64,000 bases of DNA, taken from assembly GCA_950097015.1 (NCBI GenBank), contig CATNEN010000001.1, positions 9,946,001 through 10,010,000 on the forward strand, given 5' to 3'. This document shows positions 34,617 through 46,330 of the stretch, in pieces (positions within the stretch are counted from its first letter, which is position 1; every line of letters starts with the position of its first letter). The translations under genes and the position numbers were made by a program. The notes below the pieces were generated by a model. That model saw nothing but the letters and a program-made list of their open reading frames with translations. It ran no database searches and was not told the origin of the DNA. The stretch comes from Macrostomum hystrix (taxonomy: Eukaryota; Platyhelminthes; Macrostomidae).

Positions 34617-34622
34617 AATAAA
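34617..34622 (+). promoter_or_regulatory. Candidate polyadenylation signal AATAAA
   Basis: The canonical hexamer, about 570 nt after the FANK1-like stop codon. The next gene on the right is on the minus strand, so the 3' ends converge here. Confidence 0.4.
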
Positions 34623-35139
34623 AGAAAACTGAAGTCGAAGATCGCGAGATAGAGCATATTCGCTGCCATGCGTGTTGCAGCACACGAAAATGACGGCGGT
34701 GGAATGAATTTCAGACAGCGGGCGCCCGTCTTAGCTGACGGCCAGCTCGATTGGAGACTGGTTTTTCACGCCACAGACTGTCGTCATGCGTCCTGGTCAC
34801 ACCGTCAGATTGCGTGGCTACTACACCAGACAAACTTGCAAATTACTCTACTATTAGTAGCAGATAATATTGTTAACATATAGTTAAATAGTGTGTATTT
34901 TACTACCTGGCACTGCAAGACTTGCTATTTAAAATAATACTAGCTAACGAGGTATTTGCTTTGGATAACTAACTATTAATAATTATCGATATAAATTCAA
35001 ACCTTCTCGATTGGTTGATCGATTGAATTTTTGTTATGCAAGTTATCTATCCAAGCAAACATCTCACTAGCTATTTCTATTTCTCTTTGAGAACTGTGAA
35101 TTTCTCTTTTCAGCATCTTAGCAGCTCATGGCCTTCGTG
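34623..35139. other. Convergent 3' region with a GC-rich island
   Basis: Between the FANK1-like and MIEN1-like 3' ends. A GC-rich block at about 34660-34815 stands out in AT-rich surroundings and contains complementary segments (TGACGACAG with CTGGCCGTCA on the minus strand). It may be part of the MIEN1-like 3' UTR. I could not fit it to a SECIS element. Confidence 0.35.
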
Positions 35140-35397
35140 TTACAGCAAAGCGCAGCCAGGACTTTTTGAATCCTGCAGCACGTTAGGCGACTCGCCATTC
35201 AGCGCTCGCTTCACCTCCTCAACCACCTGGCCCTCGTCCGGGAAGCCGTGCAGCTTCAGCTTGGAGAAGATCAGCTGATTGTTGATCGTCACCTCGAAGC
35301 AGCCGCGCCGGCCGTCCCTGCCGGTAACCTGAACCTCGCTGGGGCACGCGCTGAGAATGGCTCTGCGCAGGTGCTCGTAGCGGGGTTCGTAGCCTCA
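35140..35397 (-). CDS. MIEN1/SelW-like redox protein, terminal exon, candidate selenocysteine
   Basis: Read from TGA at 35397-35395, the exon gives 84 further residues: GYEPRYEHLRRAIL, then GCFEVTINNQLIFSKL, GFPDEGQVVEEVKRALNGES and the C-terminus SKSPGCALL-stop. This follows MIEN1 (SelW/Rdx thioredoxin-like family) through CGFEATY, FEIEINGQLVFSKL, GGFP and a C-terminal CaaX box. CALL predicts geranylgeranylation and membrane attachment. The in-frame TGA falls where family members have the second Cys, or selenocysteine, of CxxC/CxxU. A splice acceptor just upstream (GGCAG|C or CACAG|T) would place it inside the exon, but an acceptor at GATGAG|GC would exclude it. The upstream exon with the start and first Cys was not found, so this annotation is partial. 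Confidence 0.65.
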
Positions 35398-35454
35398 TCC
35401 GCTGCCACTGTGAGTTTTGTGTTGTTTGGACAAGGGTTAAGAGTTAATTCATGT

Positions 35455-35598
35455 ACAGTGAAAGCGTTAATTTTTAACTCAACTGATGTTGGCACCCATT
35501 GTCTCGCTCAAGGATATAAATTGCATTATTTCGGTTAAGACTCGAACTTCCGACCTCTGATTCAGAAGTCTATAGCTCTAACCATCAAACAAGCTCAT
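35455..35598 (-). mobile_element. Degenerate SINE family 1 fragment
   Basis: On the minus strand a tRNA-like head (GGTTAGAGC, then AGAGGTCGGAAGTTCGAGTC as a B-box region) is followed by TCCTTGAGCGAGACAATGGG and TGCCAACATCAG. These match the order of family 1 motifs at 835-1125 but are diverged. It sits just upstream of, or in the intron before, the MIEN1-like exon. Confidence 0.5.
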
Positions 35599-35599
35599 T

Positions 35600-36981
35600 T
35601 TTAATTTTAAAAATAAGCCCATCTCTATTATTAATAGCAACTAACTACAAGTTTCAAATCGAAAATAAAACTAATAAACATATTGTGTACTAGGTGCTTA
35701 CAAATACTGTCATAATGTTGTCATACATGTTTAATAAGTTCTTAGCTAGGGCATACTTACAATTTTGACAGGTCTCTAACAACTATATTTTTTAACTTCT
35801 TAACTCAACTTCTAAAATTTTTTATATATATGCGAGTTGTGTTATGACTGATTGTCATGAGCGAATAACTTTAAATTGCCAACAGATAATGACACTATGG
35901 ATAATAACTCAAGCCTTGAAAGCATGCTTCTAACAGTAGAAAGACAATGGGGGCATTTCAAATACCCGCTGCCTATTTCACAATACCGAACCAAACCAAA
36001 TGACCCATTTTTCGTGAAAATCCATCATCTGAATCAAATTTTTCTGCCCTATACGATGAACTAACTTTCAAAGTCGTCCGACGGCAGCATCGTTGTGATA
36101 TTCAGCAATTCTTGTCGGAGACCCTGGTGACAAGGACAACTAACATTGCTCAACATAAAACTATTTGGTGAATCCATATTGGTTAAAAATGAAAAAAGAA
36201 ACATTTTAATCAATCCAAAATAGTCAACAATGACAGCCGACATTACTACATGATAATGTAGTGACATTTCTGAGCAAAAATTGCTACTTTAAATTAGTTT
36301 TTTATGCCACCAGACACCCTGACAAGAATCATTGAATATCTCAATGATGCCAATGTTTTGTAATTCTGGAAGTTGTTTCACCGGATAGAGCAGAAAATTT
36401 TAGCCAGTGTTCTGGATTTTCATGACATTTTTTTGAATATTTTGTGAGATACAGAAAAAAATTGTGGGTATCTGAAATGCCCCGTGGTAATTTAAATGCT
36501 AAAGGGTGGGATGAGAGTTGAAAATCCATTATAGAATGATAGAAAAGCAAATGAAAGGGAAAACAAATATTCACAATATTATTTCTTTGTTTATATGAAT
36601 GTGCTAATTGCATTAATCCATAATAAATTGCATTATTTTTTAATTGCTGGATGTGGTACAAGTTTATGAAAATGGAATGCTACTTTAAAGTTTAAAACCC
36701 AATTTCTGGTATGACTTTGCAGTGAAAACCCTGCTATATACACTCATTGATACCCATTCTAAAGGAGATTCATAGATGTATGAGCCTGAGCACCATATCT
36801 ATAATCTATAACTATCTATAACTATAAGCACCATATCTAACCTAGTCACTTGTCAACTGATGTTTTGTCAAATGGTTGATGAAGTGACAAGAATTAAGAG
36901 TGCCCTAAATAGTAGTTGACAAATTGACCAGATTTGCTGAGGCTAGAAATCTGTGGTTGACAAAGTGACCTAGCTTTCTTG
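35600..36981. other. AT-rich intergenic DNA
   Basis: No supported gene. Short phrases such as TTGACAAAGTGACC recur between about 36850 and 38170 in degenerate form. Confidence 0.4.
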
Positions 36982-37341
36982 GGGTGCATTTAAACAGCTT
37001 AGAATGATTTAAACTGGATTAAAACTGCATTATATCAATTATTTTTTTGATTAAATTTGGTAAAACATTTTATTTCAGGAGACATTCACAACTTTTCCTA
37101 AGTGTATTCATTCTTACAATACAACTAACTGCTCTAAAATATAAAAAACATGCTTGGACTAACAATGATCCGAAAATATTAACCAAAGGCATTACAAGAT
37201 GCTTAAACTGCAATTGACTAAAGCACACCAAATTTATCATCAAATTTCCATAAATTTACTTTGTTTTACTGATGTAGTTAAAATGTTGTTCTAAGCCAGT
37301 TTAAATAGATTTAAGCCATTCTAAGCTGCTTGAATGCACCC
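36982..37341. mobile_element. MITE-like element with terminal inverted repeats
   Basis: A 360-bp AT-rich element with ends GGGTGCATTTAAACAGCTTA and, inverted, GGGTGCATTCAAGCAGCTTA. The match extends about 40 bp (AGAATG, TTAAA and AAACTGG motifs) with some mismatches. It is flanked by TTG on the left and TTA on the right, compatible with a decayed 3-bp TWA duplication as in PIF/Harbinger elements. No transposase is encoded. The superfamily is inferred from the GGGTGC-type ends and flanks only. Confidence 0.65.
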
Positions 37342-40209
37342 TTAGCTGTTTTGTAAACTTGTTTTCAACTAGCTGTAGAATATAATATGCAAAGTGCAAT
37401 ATGCAACATAACTATGAATATGAACATTAAATCCACTTGGTTTACTACATACACTGCTACTTTAGTCCCCCACCAGTCATTGGATCCATGCCATCATCCA
37501 CCTTTTCTCTCAACATGAAATGCAAAGTAAAGAGCTGATTGACTATACATGTAACTACGTGTTAGTATATGACTACATATATAATAATTGTACATGTTAC
37601 ATGTACACCCGCCCAATAATGGCCAACATAATTGCTACCTGATGTGCATGAGTTTACATGGCTATACTAAACGGGGCAAACCTTGCTAATTGGTTCATTG
37701 GTCCTCTGCTAAAGGGGGCTAACCTTGCTAAAGGGAGCATAGTTTCTCTGCTAATGAGAGGCATTGTTCTTTGCTAAAGTAGTTCTCTACTATAGAGGGC
37801 ACAACAAGACTTTCCAGAAAAAATCACCAATGTTGTTGATTACATGCTTGCTGAACAAGGCATCAGCAAATAGCAGCCATCCTTTATTGAACATATTCAG
37901 GCCATGGAATATGTTTGGGGATAAATGTAGTAAATAATAAACTCAAATATATAGTATATATGTAACTTTTTTATGCCTATACCTTTTGGCTCTTAACTAG
38001 AAATCATTGCCTTTGACTTTGTGCCTAGCACCTAGCCTAATAATACAGTTTAGTTTGTATAGCAGTATATATAGTAGGCTTATGCCTATGTACACAGTTA
38101 CTACATAATTGGCTAGTTGACAAAGTGACCAAATACAGGGATAAGTCCAGTTGATGAACATTTGACAAAATGACAGTTAATAAAATGATTAGCACCCAAT
38201 AAATTATGTTGTCCAATACTGTGTGTTTTATTACTATAACTTGTAACAATTAGGCCTACCAGGCTTAATAATTGATTTTGCAACTTAATACCAGTTCTAG
38301 TAGTACTCAGCACTCTTAACAATCAATATTTATTATTCAACGAATTAAAACTCATAAAAACGCAATAAGGAAATCTAGAAAATTTCTTCAATATGCTAGG
38401 GTCTATATTTATACATATTTGTTGGCACAGTTTTGTATAACTAAGCAATATAATGTACTTTTACTTACTTCATCTTATTTGCTGGCATTTTCAATGTCTG
38501 TATATGCCTTTTAAAAAATATTTACAAAGCTTTAAAAAAAACAAAAAAATAGAGGTTTTTTATTGGCTAATTAAATTTAGATTGAAATGTGAACTAAACT
38601 TGGCCTAACTAAATTTTCAGGAAGCTAGAATCTTAATATATAATTTTTATTTCTTCATTTTTACTGACTTCAAAGATCAATTGCTTATTTCAAACATATT
38701 AGTGAATGAGCCTTATGGCAGCATATGTTTTAGATTCTTATGAGCAAAATACACACATCCCTTTGTACTGGACATAAAAAACAAAGTCAACTCATAACCC
38801 TATGCAGACAGGTGCACAGTTCTATTACTATCACATTACTTACCAGTACTCAATAGAAACTATTACAGGTTGCGACATGGCGATCGACAGAAGTGCTCAG
38901 TAGAAAGGTAAAGTACAGAGTTGATTTAGTTTACTTAATTAAATTAACTCGCGACTCGAAAATGGCCATGAGAAGACCGCTCGAATCTGTATAGTTCAGT
39001 GATAAACAAAGATTTCACGTATAACAAATATATATACATAGCTTAATTTTTTTAACAATATTTATTGTCAAGAATATTCTTATTTTTGTCAATACATTTT
39101 TTAGCAAATAAATGTTCAAAAGTTAAAAGGTTCTTTCTTAACGCCTTTGTCTTTCTGTCGACATTTAAATGACGGTATACAAGTGAATGATACGAGTCGA
39201 AAATCATAACAACTTTTTATAAACGACAGGGGGTTTACAAAACATCCCTTGAAGCCAAGTACCGCCTAGGAAGCGAGCGAGCCGCAACCATAACTAGCAA
39301 TTCAACTTAAATAAGCAGGCAGTACTATATATAAAAAAATTGAAAGTCATTAGTCTGCAGAATTAATTGTAAGCCTGCTTAAGTCACCATTAAGCAGATT
39401 TAAACAATTTTTGAGCACCATACAGTTGATACACTTCATATCTCACACTCTCTCGGTAGATTCTGTGATATACACAACTTACGATCCTTCTGAACTACTA
39501 GCGAAAAATTGTTTCGCAGGCTCACAATCGATAAAATTATATAAAACGAATTTTTGCCAAAATTGTTAAACAAGAAAAGTGAAACTGATACAGCTCAAGA
39601 TTTTAAGTAACCAAGCAACAATCTCCTAGACGACCTGCGAGCGATTCTTTTGGATCCGATGCTGAATGAAGCAGTTCGTTTCTTCAGTGTGCAGATATGC
39701 TGAGCGAGAGTACACGAATTTAAACAACATTCTTATGTTCAAATTCCACCTTGAATTTCAAAATATCTTTGGACAAAACCAAAGCGTTAAAAATGATTAA
39801 ACTTAAAATTTGCTTTTATGGCCTTCGACGTCCAATTATCTATTAAACTTTGCTATAGTAATTCAGTTTCAATCCAAAAAACAGAAGCTTAAAATTATAA
39901 AAATAGTCAATTTGTGCAAAACTGTCACTTACAGTCTGCATACTTTATAAAAAACGAAATAGTGTCGTACCATATATTTAAAATTATTTATCTTCACATG
40001 TCGTCAAGTTTTAATTTCAAGATCTTATCATCAATAAACAGAACAGCACTCAAGTAAAAAACCGCTCAATGAACAGTATGCGTGTTTATGGAAGCAAATT
40101 TGAGTTGTGAAAGTGACTAAAAAACTACAGTGTCGCACAGGTCTCTGCAATAGTGCTCTATATAGTGCTCTGCAATAGGTCCGTAATAAAAAAGTTGATA
40201 AACTCGTAG
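37342..40209. other. AT-rich intergenic DNA, no gene
   Basis: Contains loosely repeated phrases (TTGCTAAAGGG at about 37680-37760; TTGACAAAGTGACC near 38110), which look like old short repeats. No exon or RNA gene was identified before the 3' end of the first vWA gene. Confidence 0.4.
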
Positions 40210-40220
40210 ATTCGCTTGGC

Positions 40221-43200
40221 TCACTCGCGCATGTAGCATTCGCACATGCAGGTGGAAATCTCCTCGATCCAGCACCAGCTCGCTGAAACGTGAAAAATGT
40301 GAGTCCACATCAGTATTAGCAGCTCTCACACAAGCTTTTGGTTCGCAATTCAGTCAGTTCTGAGGCGGACTTACGGTGCACCATGTTCTGCAGATCGTCG
40401 TAGGTGGCGGGCAGCGAGCTGAACGGCACAACGCCTGAGGCAGCCAGACCGATGAAGTTCAGAACCTAAGAATTCCAGGTAGAAGGCATTGCTTAGAGTT
40501 GGATTCGGTCTCAGAATAAGTTTAAGCATGAGGACTTACCTCTCCGATGGAAGTCTTGGCGGTGAGGGTCATGACGGAGCCGCCGGTGGCCTTGGCCAGG
40601 TAGTCAAACTCTCCCTTGTACACCGAGGGACCGCAGAAAGTGCCAGTGGCGATCACGTACAGCTTGATCTTCTTGGACACCAGCAAGGCGGCGACGTCGG
40701 CGGTCTTGTTCGCGTCTTTGGCAGCCGCGTCGGTGAACAGGATGAGCACGGATTTGTCGAGGGCCTCCTTCGCCGCGTCCTCGATGCCCGACATGGCGTA
40801 CTCTGGACAGTCGCCTCCGCCCGACGGAGCGATGCCATCCACGAAGCTCTGAATGACGCTCTCGTTGCTGGATCGGATGACATTCTTCACGTATGGATCG
40901 CCGAACCGAGCAACCACGTAGTCCTTGAAGACCGAGTTGTTGGCCATGATTGCTCCCACCTGACTGCGCACGGCGAAGATCTCGGCTCCCATCGATCCGC
41001 TGTCGTCAATGACGAATCCCAGAGAGCCAACCGGCTTCGGCTTGCAGGCTTTGGGCGGGGCACAGACCTTGTTGCGCATGGTCACTCGCTTGTATCCAGG
41101 CGGGCAGGGCGCTGCAATATTCATAGTAAGCGTTTGCAATCAACAGGTTAAATCAGAATCAGCAGTTATTGCATTGCAGGTATGCAATATTCGCTATAGA
41201 TTTAATAGATATAGATATAGATATAGATTTAAATTCTCACGCTTAATAGGCTTGCACTTGTGCACAATGACCCACTTGCAGCAATCTGAAGTGAAAGGGA
41301 TCGATAAAACTCATTCTTTTTAATCTAACATTGTATGGAAAATTCATTGAAACTTATTGTATTCGCAACACCAACTTACGCTCGGGCTTCCTCTTCCGAA
41401 TATCTTTCAGGTGGCGAGGGAACGGCTTCAACGAGCATTTGCCCGATGCAACCAAAGCGACAAACTCGAGAACCTAAATTTTAGGTCGATTAAAAGAGCT
41501 AAATAGAGTCGCTAAACAAAGTTCTAAAATCGATTGACTGTTTCTAAAGTTAATGAGAGCAAGATACGCACCTCGTTCACAGACGTCTTGGAAGTTAGCA
41601 TCATCACATCACCGCCTGTTGCCTTGGCTAGGTCGTCGAACTCTCCTTTGTACTCGCCTTTGCCACAGAAGGTGCCAGTGGCGATGACGAACAGTTTCGT
41701 GTTCTTGGACAGCAACAGAGCCTTCACAGCTGCCAGCTTGCTTGCGTCCTTGGCCGATGCGTCAGTGAACAAGATCAGCACGGAGTTCTTCCTCGCCTCC
41801 TTCGCAGCGTCCTCGATGCCCGACATGGCGTACTCGGGACAGTCGCCTCCGCCCGATGGAGCAATGCTATCCACGAAGCTCTGGATGACGGCCGGGTTGC
41901 TGGATCTGGTGACATTCTTTACGTAGGGATCGCCGAACCGAGCAACGACGTAGTCCTTAAAGATGGTGTTGTTGGCCATGATGGCTCCCACATGAGTTCG
42001 CACGGCGAAGATCTCGGCTCCCATCGACCCGGTGTCGTCAATGACGAATCCAAGAGAGCCGTACTTGTGCTTCTTGCAAGGACCGGGTTTGCAGACCTTC
42101 TTCTTCACCTCGACCTGCTCGTAGCCCTTAGGACAAGGACAGCTCTTTGTCTCAGGTGGAATGCACACGAGGTTCTCAACGCTGGTCTTGCACGAGCAGG
42201 CTGCATGAGGAGGTGAGGTAAATGCATTTCGTTAATTTTTGCCAGTGAAAATACCAAATTGGCTCTGAGAATGAGACTGCAGTTACTCACTTCCGTTGGC
42301 GATCGCCTTCAGATCTTCCAGAGTTGACGGCATGCCGCGGATGAAACGAATGCCCAGCTTGGCAAAGTTCTTGATGTAGTTCATCACGTAGTCCACGTCC
42401 GACTTGTCGGGTGTCATGTAGATGGTTCCATTGGTCGCGCTGGTGAGTCGGCCGAACTCGGCACCCATGCCGCAGAGATTTCCAGTCGCCAGCACATTCA
42501 GCCGGATGTTCTTGGATACCAGCAGAGCCTTCACCGCCGGTTCCAGAGTGAGGTCCTTGGCGCTCGCGTCAGTGAACACGAAGATCACGGATCCGGGACT
42601 CACTCGGTTCGCCACCTCCTGAATCCCACTCAGTGCCATCTCCGGGCAGTCGCCGCCGGCATGAGCGTTGATGGTGCTCACGAATCCGTTCAGGGCAGTG
42701 GCGTCTGACGACTCGAACACGTTCGACACGTACGGGTCGTTGAATGTTCCGATCACAAACTTGTTGAAGATTTTGTGCGTGGCAGCTAAATTAGGAAAGT
42801 GAAGAAGGGCGTCATCAGCGTCTTCTCAGTCTTTCAGGGTTCACTACAAATGCACAAGAAGTAATATGGATTGTAAACTCACCGACGACAGCCTGGATGC
42901 TTGCCTTCACGGACGCGATCTCCGTCGACATGCTGCCCGTGTCATCCACAACGAAGCCAATTGACACGTTGTAGTACTCGCGGTCTCCCGGGTCGACAAT
43001 CTCGATGGTGCGGTTCAGGCCGCTGCAACTGCACGACAGTCGCTTATCGTAGGTGCAGTTCTTCGACGGACAGCTGTCGCACACGGGATCTGCTTGTGGA
43101 ATATGCGAGGACTTATTTTTGTGGTCTTTTTTTCAGGAATGCCTATTCGGACTAAATATGACGAATAAATATGAGCTCATCGAAGGATTGTTCTACTCAA

Positions 43201-43321
43201 TTGATTCTCTGGTTTGGGACTGCAGAGACATGTCATCAGGCAGGAGAAACTCACCGAGCTGAGCTGAAACTTGAAGAACGAGGGCGGAGCCCAGAATGAG
43301 AAGCAGAGATTGAGCCTTCAT
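40221..43321 (-). CDS. Secreted triple-vWA-domain protein, copy 1 (nine exons)
   Basis: Exons, in gene order: 43321-43255, 43089-42883, 42785-42291, 42200-41572, 41473-41380, 41285-41241, 41111-40540, 40465-40375 and 40282-40221. All have GT-AG borders in consistent phase and give 753 aa. Exon 1 encodes a signal peptide (MKAQSLLLILGSALVLQVSA). Three vWA domains follow, with metal-site motifs DDTGS (71-75), DDTGS (311-315) and canonical DDSGS (548-552). Each is followed by GGDCPE and FTDA motifs, as in hemicentin/VWA7-type domains. Cys-rich linkers (CPCPKGYEQVEVKKKVC; CPPGYKRVTMRNKVC) precede domains 2 and 3, and a Cys-rich tail (CWIEEISTCMCECYMRE) ends the protein. It is likely extracellular and binds ligand through divalent cations; an adhesion or matrix role is inference. 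It is a tandem paralogue of 47199-50245. Confidence 0.88.
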
Positions 43322-43419
43322 GGCGGCTTGCTTGCAGGCTTGCAGCTGAAATCTTTCTTGCAGAGAGGCTTGTGATTGCAGCAGCGAGTCTTTGAGATTG
43401 TGAGACCGTTTCAGCGTTT

Positions 43420-43428
43420 CTTATATAG
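43420..43428 (-). promoter_or_regulatory. TATA box of vWA copy 1
   Basis: CTATATAAG on the minus strand, 99 nt upstream of the start codon. It is followed by GTCTCACA at 43406-43399, a motif also present at the same distance upstream of copy 2. Confidence 0.6.
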
Positions 43429-44405
43429 ACAGCTGTCGAATGTTTTCGCGCCGAAGTTTACAGGCATTGGTTGGGGGGTTTGCCATAAACACGATCTAAA
43501 TGATGTGATGCCTTGTATGGCTTTAGAAACCGACTGCAAGCACCTTGTAGCTCTCATTGTAGGAGCCTATCTGGGTTTTCGATGGTAAATAAACATTATG
43601 TTTTTCTTATGGTTAGCTGACAACCACTCTAGACTATTTTCGCCGAGTTTTTTTCTACTTCTAACCCGATTTTAAGGTTCAGTGATGTGGAGGCGAGAGT
43701 GATAAAAACGCTGTTGACTAATTTTCAATCCATTGTGCTGCTTACACACAATTGCCACAGTTCTTTTATTTGCTATTTAGTGATACTTTATATGATCTAT
43801 GTGAAAGCTCATGCTTCACATTTTAGAATTATCAAAAGCATCGAATGATTTTGAGTCGCAGTGCTCGATGCCGACGTTTTTTGCGATCGCTTCGCTTGGA
43901 GTCTGTGTCGGGTCCACAGTTTCGAAAGCAGGAATTGTGGAGAATCTGAAAGAACTGTAAAGCCATACTCGATCAAAACGCAAATTATATGTAGTGGTAA
44001 GCTACGAGAATGCTTCCCCGACTAAAATATCAATAAAGGGGTCGGAAATGGAAAACTCTATGCCGCCATCAGCATGCAGCCCTCAAATCTCCTAAATCGA
44101 TGGTCAGATCTCAATTGCTCCTTGCAATCTCGTATATCTTGCCGTCTCATCTGCTCCCATTCTCATCCCTCCTCCGTTTTGATGTCTGCCCTGCTTTGTC
44201 TCATCGCTGTCTCATCTCTTATCTTGTCGTATCTCACCCTCATTCATTACTACCCTGTCGCATTATCTCCGCTCTCTTGTCCAGATAACAGTCTCTTCTC
44301 CCCCGTCTTGTCTCTCCCATTTATCATCTCTCTGGTCTGTCTCATTACCTATATTGCTTATTTCTCTAATTTATGTCTTATCATTCTGGTGTTTCATTTT
44401 TCTAT
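43429..44405. other. Upstream of vWA copy 1, nothing else recognised
   Basis: Promoter-distal and spacer DNA between the vWA gene and the next minisatellite. No exon is supported. Confidence 0.35.
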
Positions 44406-44409
44406 GGTG

Positions 44410-44940
44410 TCTCATCTCTCCTGTGTTTACAATTCTCACTCGTGTCTCATCGTTATTGTGTTACAATTCTCTCCCGTGCCTCATCTCTGCTATATTGCGA
44501 TTCTCTCTCGTGACTCATCTCTCCTGTGTTACAATCCTCTCTCGTGTCTCATCTCTCCTGTGTTACAATCCTCTCTCGTGTCTCATCTCTCCTGTGTTAC
44601 GATTCTCTCTCGTTTCTCATCATTATTGTGTTACAATTCTCTCTCATGTCTCATCTCTCCTGTGTTACAATCCTCTCTCGTGACTCATCTCTCCTGTGTT
44701 ACAATTCTCTCTCATGTCTCATCTCTCCTGTGTTACAATCCTCTCTCGTGTCTCATCTCTCTTTTGTTACAATCCTCTCTCGTGTCTCATCTCTCCTGTG
44801 TTACAATCCTCTCTCGTGTCTCATCTCTCTTTTGTTACAATTCTCTCTCGTGACTCATCTCTCCTGTATTTCATTCTCTCTCCTGTCGAATCTCTCCCGT
44901 GTTTCAATTCTCTCTCGTGACTCATCTCTCTTGTGTTAAT
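44410..44940. repeat. 34-bp pyrimidine-rich minisatellite
   Basis: About 15 units consist of TCTCATCTCTCCTGTGTTAC followed by AATCCTCTCTCGTG. The left end is degenerate (from about 44100), grading into unrelated pyrimidine-rich DNA. It lies between the two vWA genes. Plus-strand SHLSCVTILSR frames are repeat translation. Confidence 0.9.
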
Positions 44941-45660
44941 CCGGTCCACTTTGGGTTCGCTTTTTTTCCAGCAGGAGGCACATATTTTTGTCAACTCCAG
45001 CTTCTACTCAAAAACATTCTGTACCCGTTTTTGTTATGAAATATTTACGAAAAATTTCGTTGGAAACAAATTCTGTAAGAAACTAATTACGTTCTTACAG
45101 TACTAGAATTGAAAGCAGTAAACAACAGGCTTATTTTACAGTAGAAAACATTTCTGCAGTAAATCTCGTACAACACGTAGTTTAGATGCAGTTGCTATTT
45201 ACAATCATGTTTCAAGTGCAGAACTTAGCATGAGCGCCTATGTTTAAACAATATCAATTCTTATTTTGAAGCTCACCATTGTCAGGAACGTCCCATGTCG
45301 AAACAAACTTACTTATCGGTTTGAATAAAATGTCAACGAAGTCGTTAAGATTGCAAAGTACAGGCCCTTGTACAATGTGGGTGAGCTGGTTTCAATCAAA
45401 GCTCCATTCAAAGTATTTCGAATTCTCAAATTAGGCATGCTCATTGTGTATTTTAAAAACGTTAAACTTTTAATTCATCAGAAACTAGACTTCGTGATTC
45501 TTTTGATTTCACAGACGTATTTGTTACGTCTTTGGGACGTCTTTGTCACACTCTATTAATCCATGAACCGGACGTTTTCTGCGTGCTATCTGCTTCCTTA
45601 CGCGAAAGCCACTGTTGAACCAAGAGTTCCTAAGACTTCAGACCTGACTTGACTCACTTG
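44941..45660. other. Spacer between repeats
   Basis: AT-rich DNA between the minisatellite and the LINE remnant. No gene was recognised. Confidence 0.4.
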
Positions 45661-45726
45661 ACTTATCTGCAGGGTGCACCGGCCCGAGCGGATGCAGCGA
45701 GGAGGCGTCAGAAGCCGCCCATTTCG

Positions 45727-46330
45727 CTAGTCCCTGGCAACCAGACGATCCACCAGACGAGTGGGGAAGAAGTCGGCTCTCCCTGTTTCCCTGCGGTACC
45801 GGGCAAGCAGCGGGATGCTCTCAGGCCCGCAAACGTCAGAAATGGTTGGGTTTGGCCCAAGGTATTTTATCCGTGCCCTCGTAAAGACTAGGCAGTGGCA
45901 GATAAAGTGCTCCGCATTTTCGCTGGCGGACTGGCAAAATGGGCACTGCTCCCCTGGTATCTGGCCCTGGAGGAAGCGGTGACGGGAAGCAGCCGTGCCC
46001 CTAAAGGGCCATACTGACCGCTCTGAGGTCTCTGCGATTGAGCTTTAGGTGAGCTTTACGCACGTTGTGCGAAGGATAAGGGACCGCGAGCTTGGACTGG
46101 CGACAGTTCTGGGTGTTCGTCCACCTCTCCTGGTGTTTAGATTACTCGTACATCCATCGCCTGATCTTGTTGCAGATCACTGAGGATGGGATCGGGGCCC
46201 CTGGTCCCGGGCCTGTCCGGGAGCCGGCTGCTGCAGCTCTTGTGACCTGGTCCGCCTTCTCGTTTCCCGGGAAGCCCGCATGGCCTGGGTTGACTTCAGA
46301 CCAGACGAAGGAGCTCAATGCGAAGTACAA
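45727..46330 (-). pseudogene. Non-LTR retrotransposon ORF2 3' end (RNase H and Cys/His tail)
   Basis: The minus strand first encodes an RNase H C-terminal motif, VNPGHAGFPGNEKADQVTRA (compare W-x-PGHxGxxGNExAD). Further on comes the zinc-binding tail EQCPFCQSASENAEHFICHC, and the frame ends LVDRLVARD-stop at 45727. This order is that of Jockey/I/R1-group LINEs carrying RNase H. The two parts are in different frames and the catalytic upstream half is missing, so the copy is dead and 5'-truncated. It is a different lineage from the fragments at 380 and 18055, which lack this signature. Confidence 0.7.

Noticed and set aside
34700-34815. SECIS element for the MIEN1-like gene
   Set aside because: ATGA and AAAA occur in a structured GC-rich block, but spacing (17 nt) and pairing do not fit the SECIS core, and the ATGA itself pairs in a Watson-Crick stem.
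40489-41151. 220-codon plus frame opposite vWA exon 7, and the similar frame at 47512-48120
   Set aside because: Antisense shadow of the GC-rich vWA coding exon. The minus frame carries the recognisable domain and splice sites.
44074-44939. 259-codon plus frame SHLSCVTILSR
   Set aside because: Mostly the 34-bp pyrimidine-rich minisatellite and its degenerate left flank.
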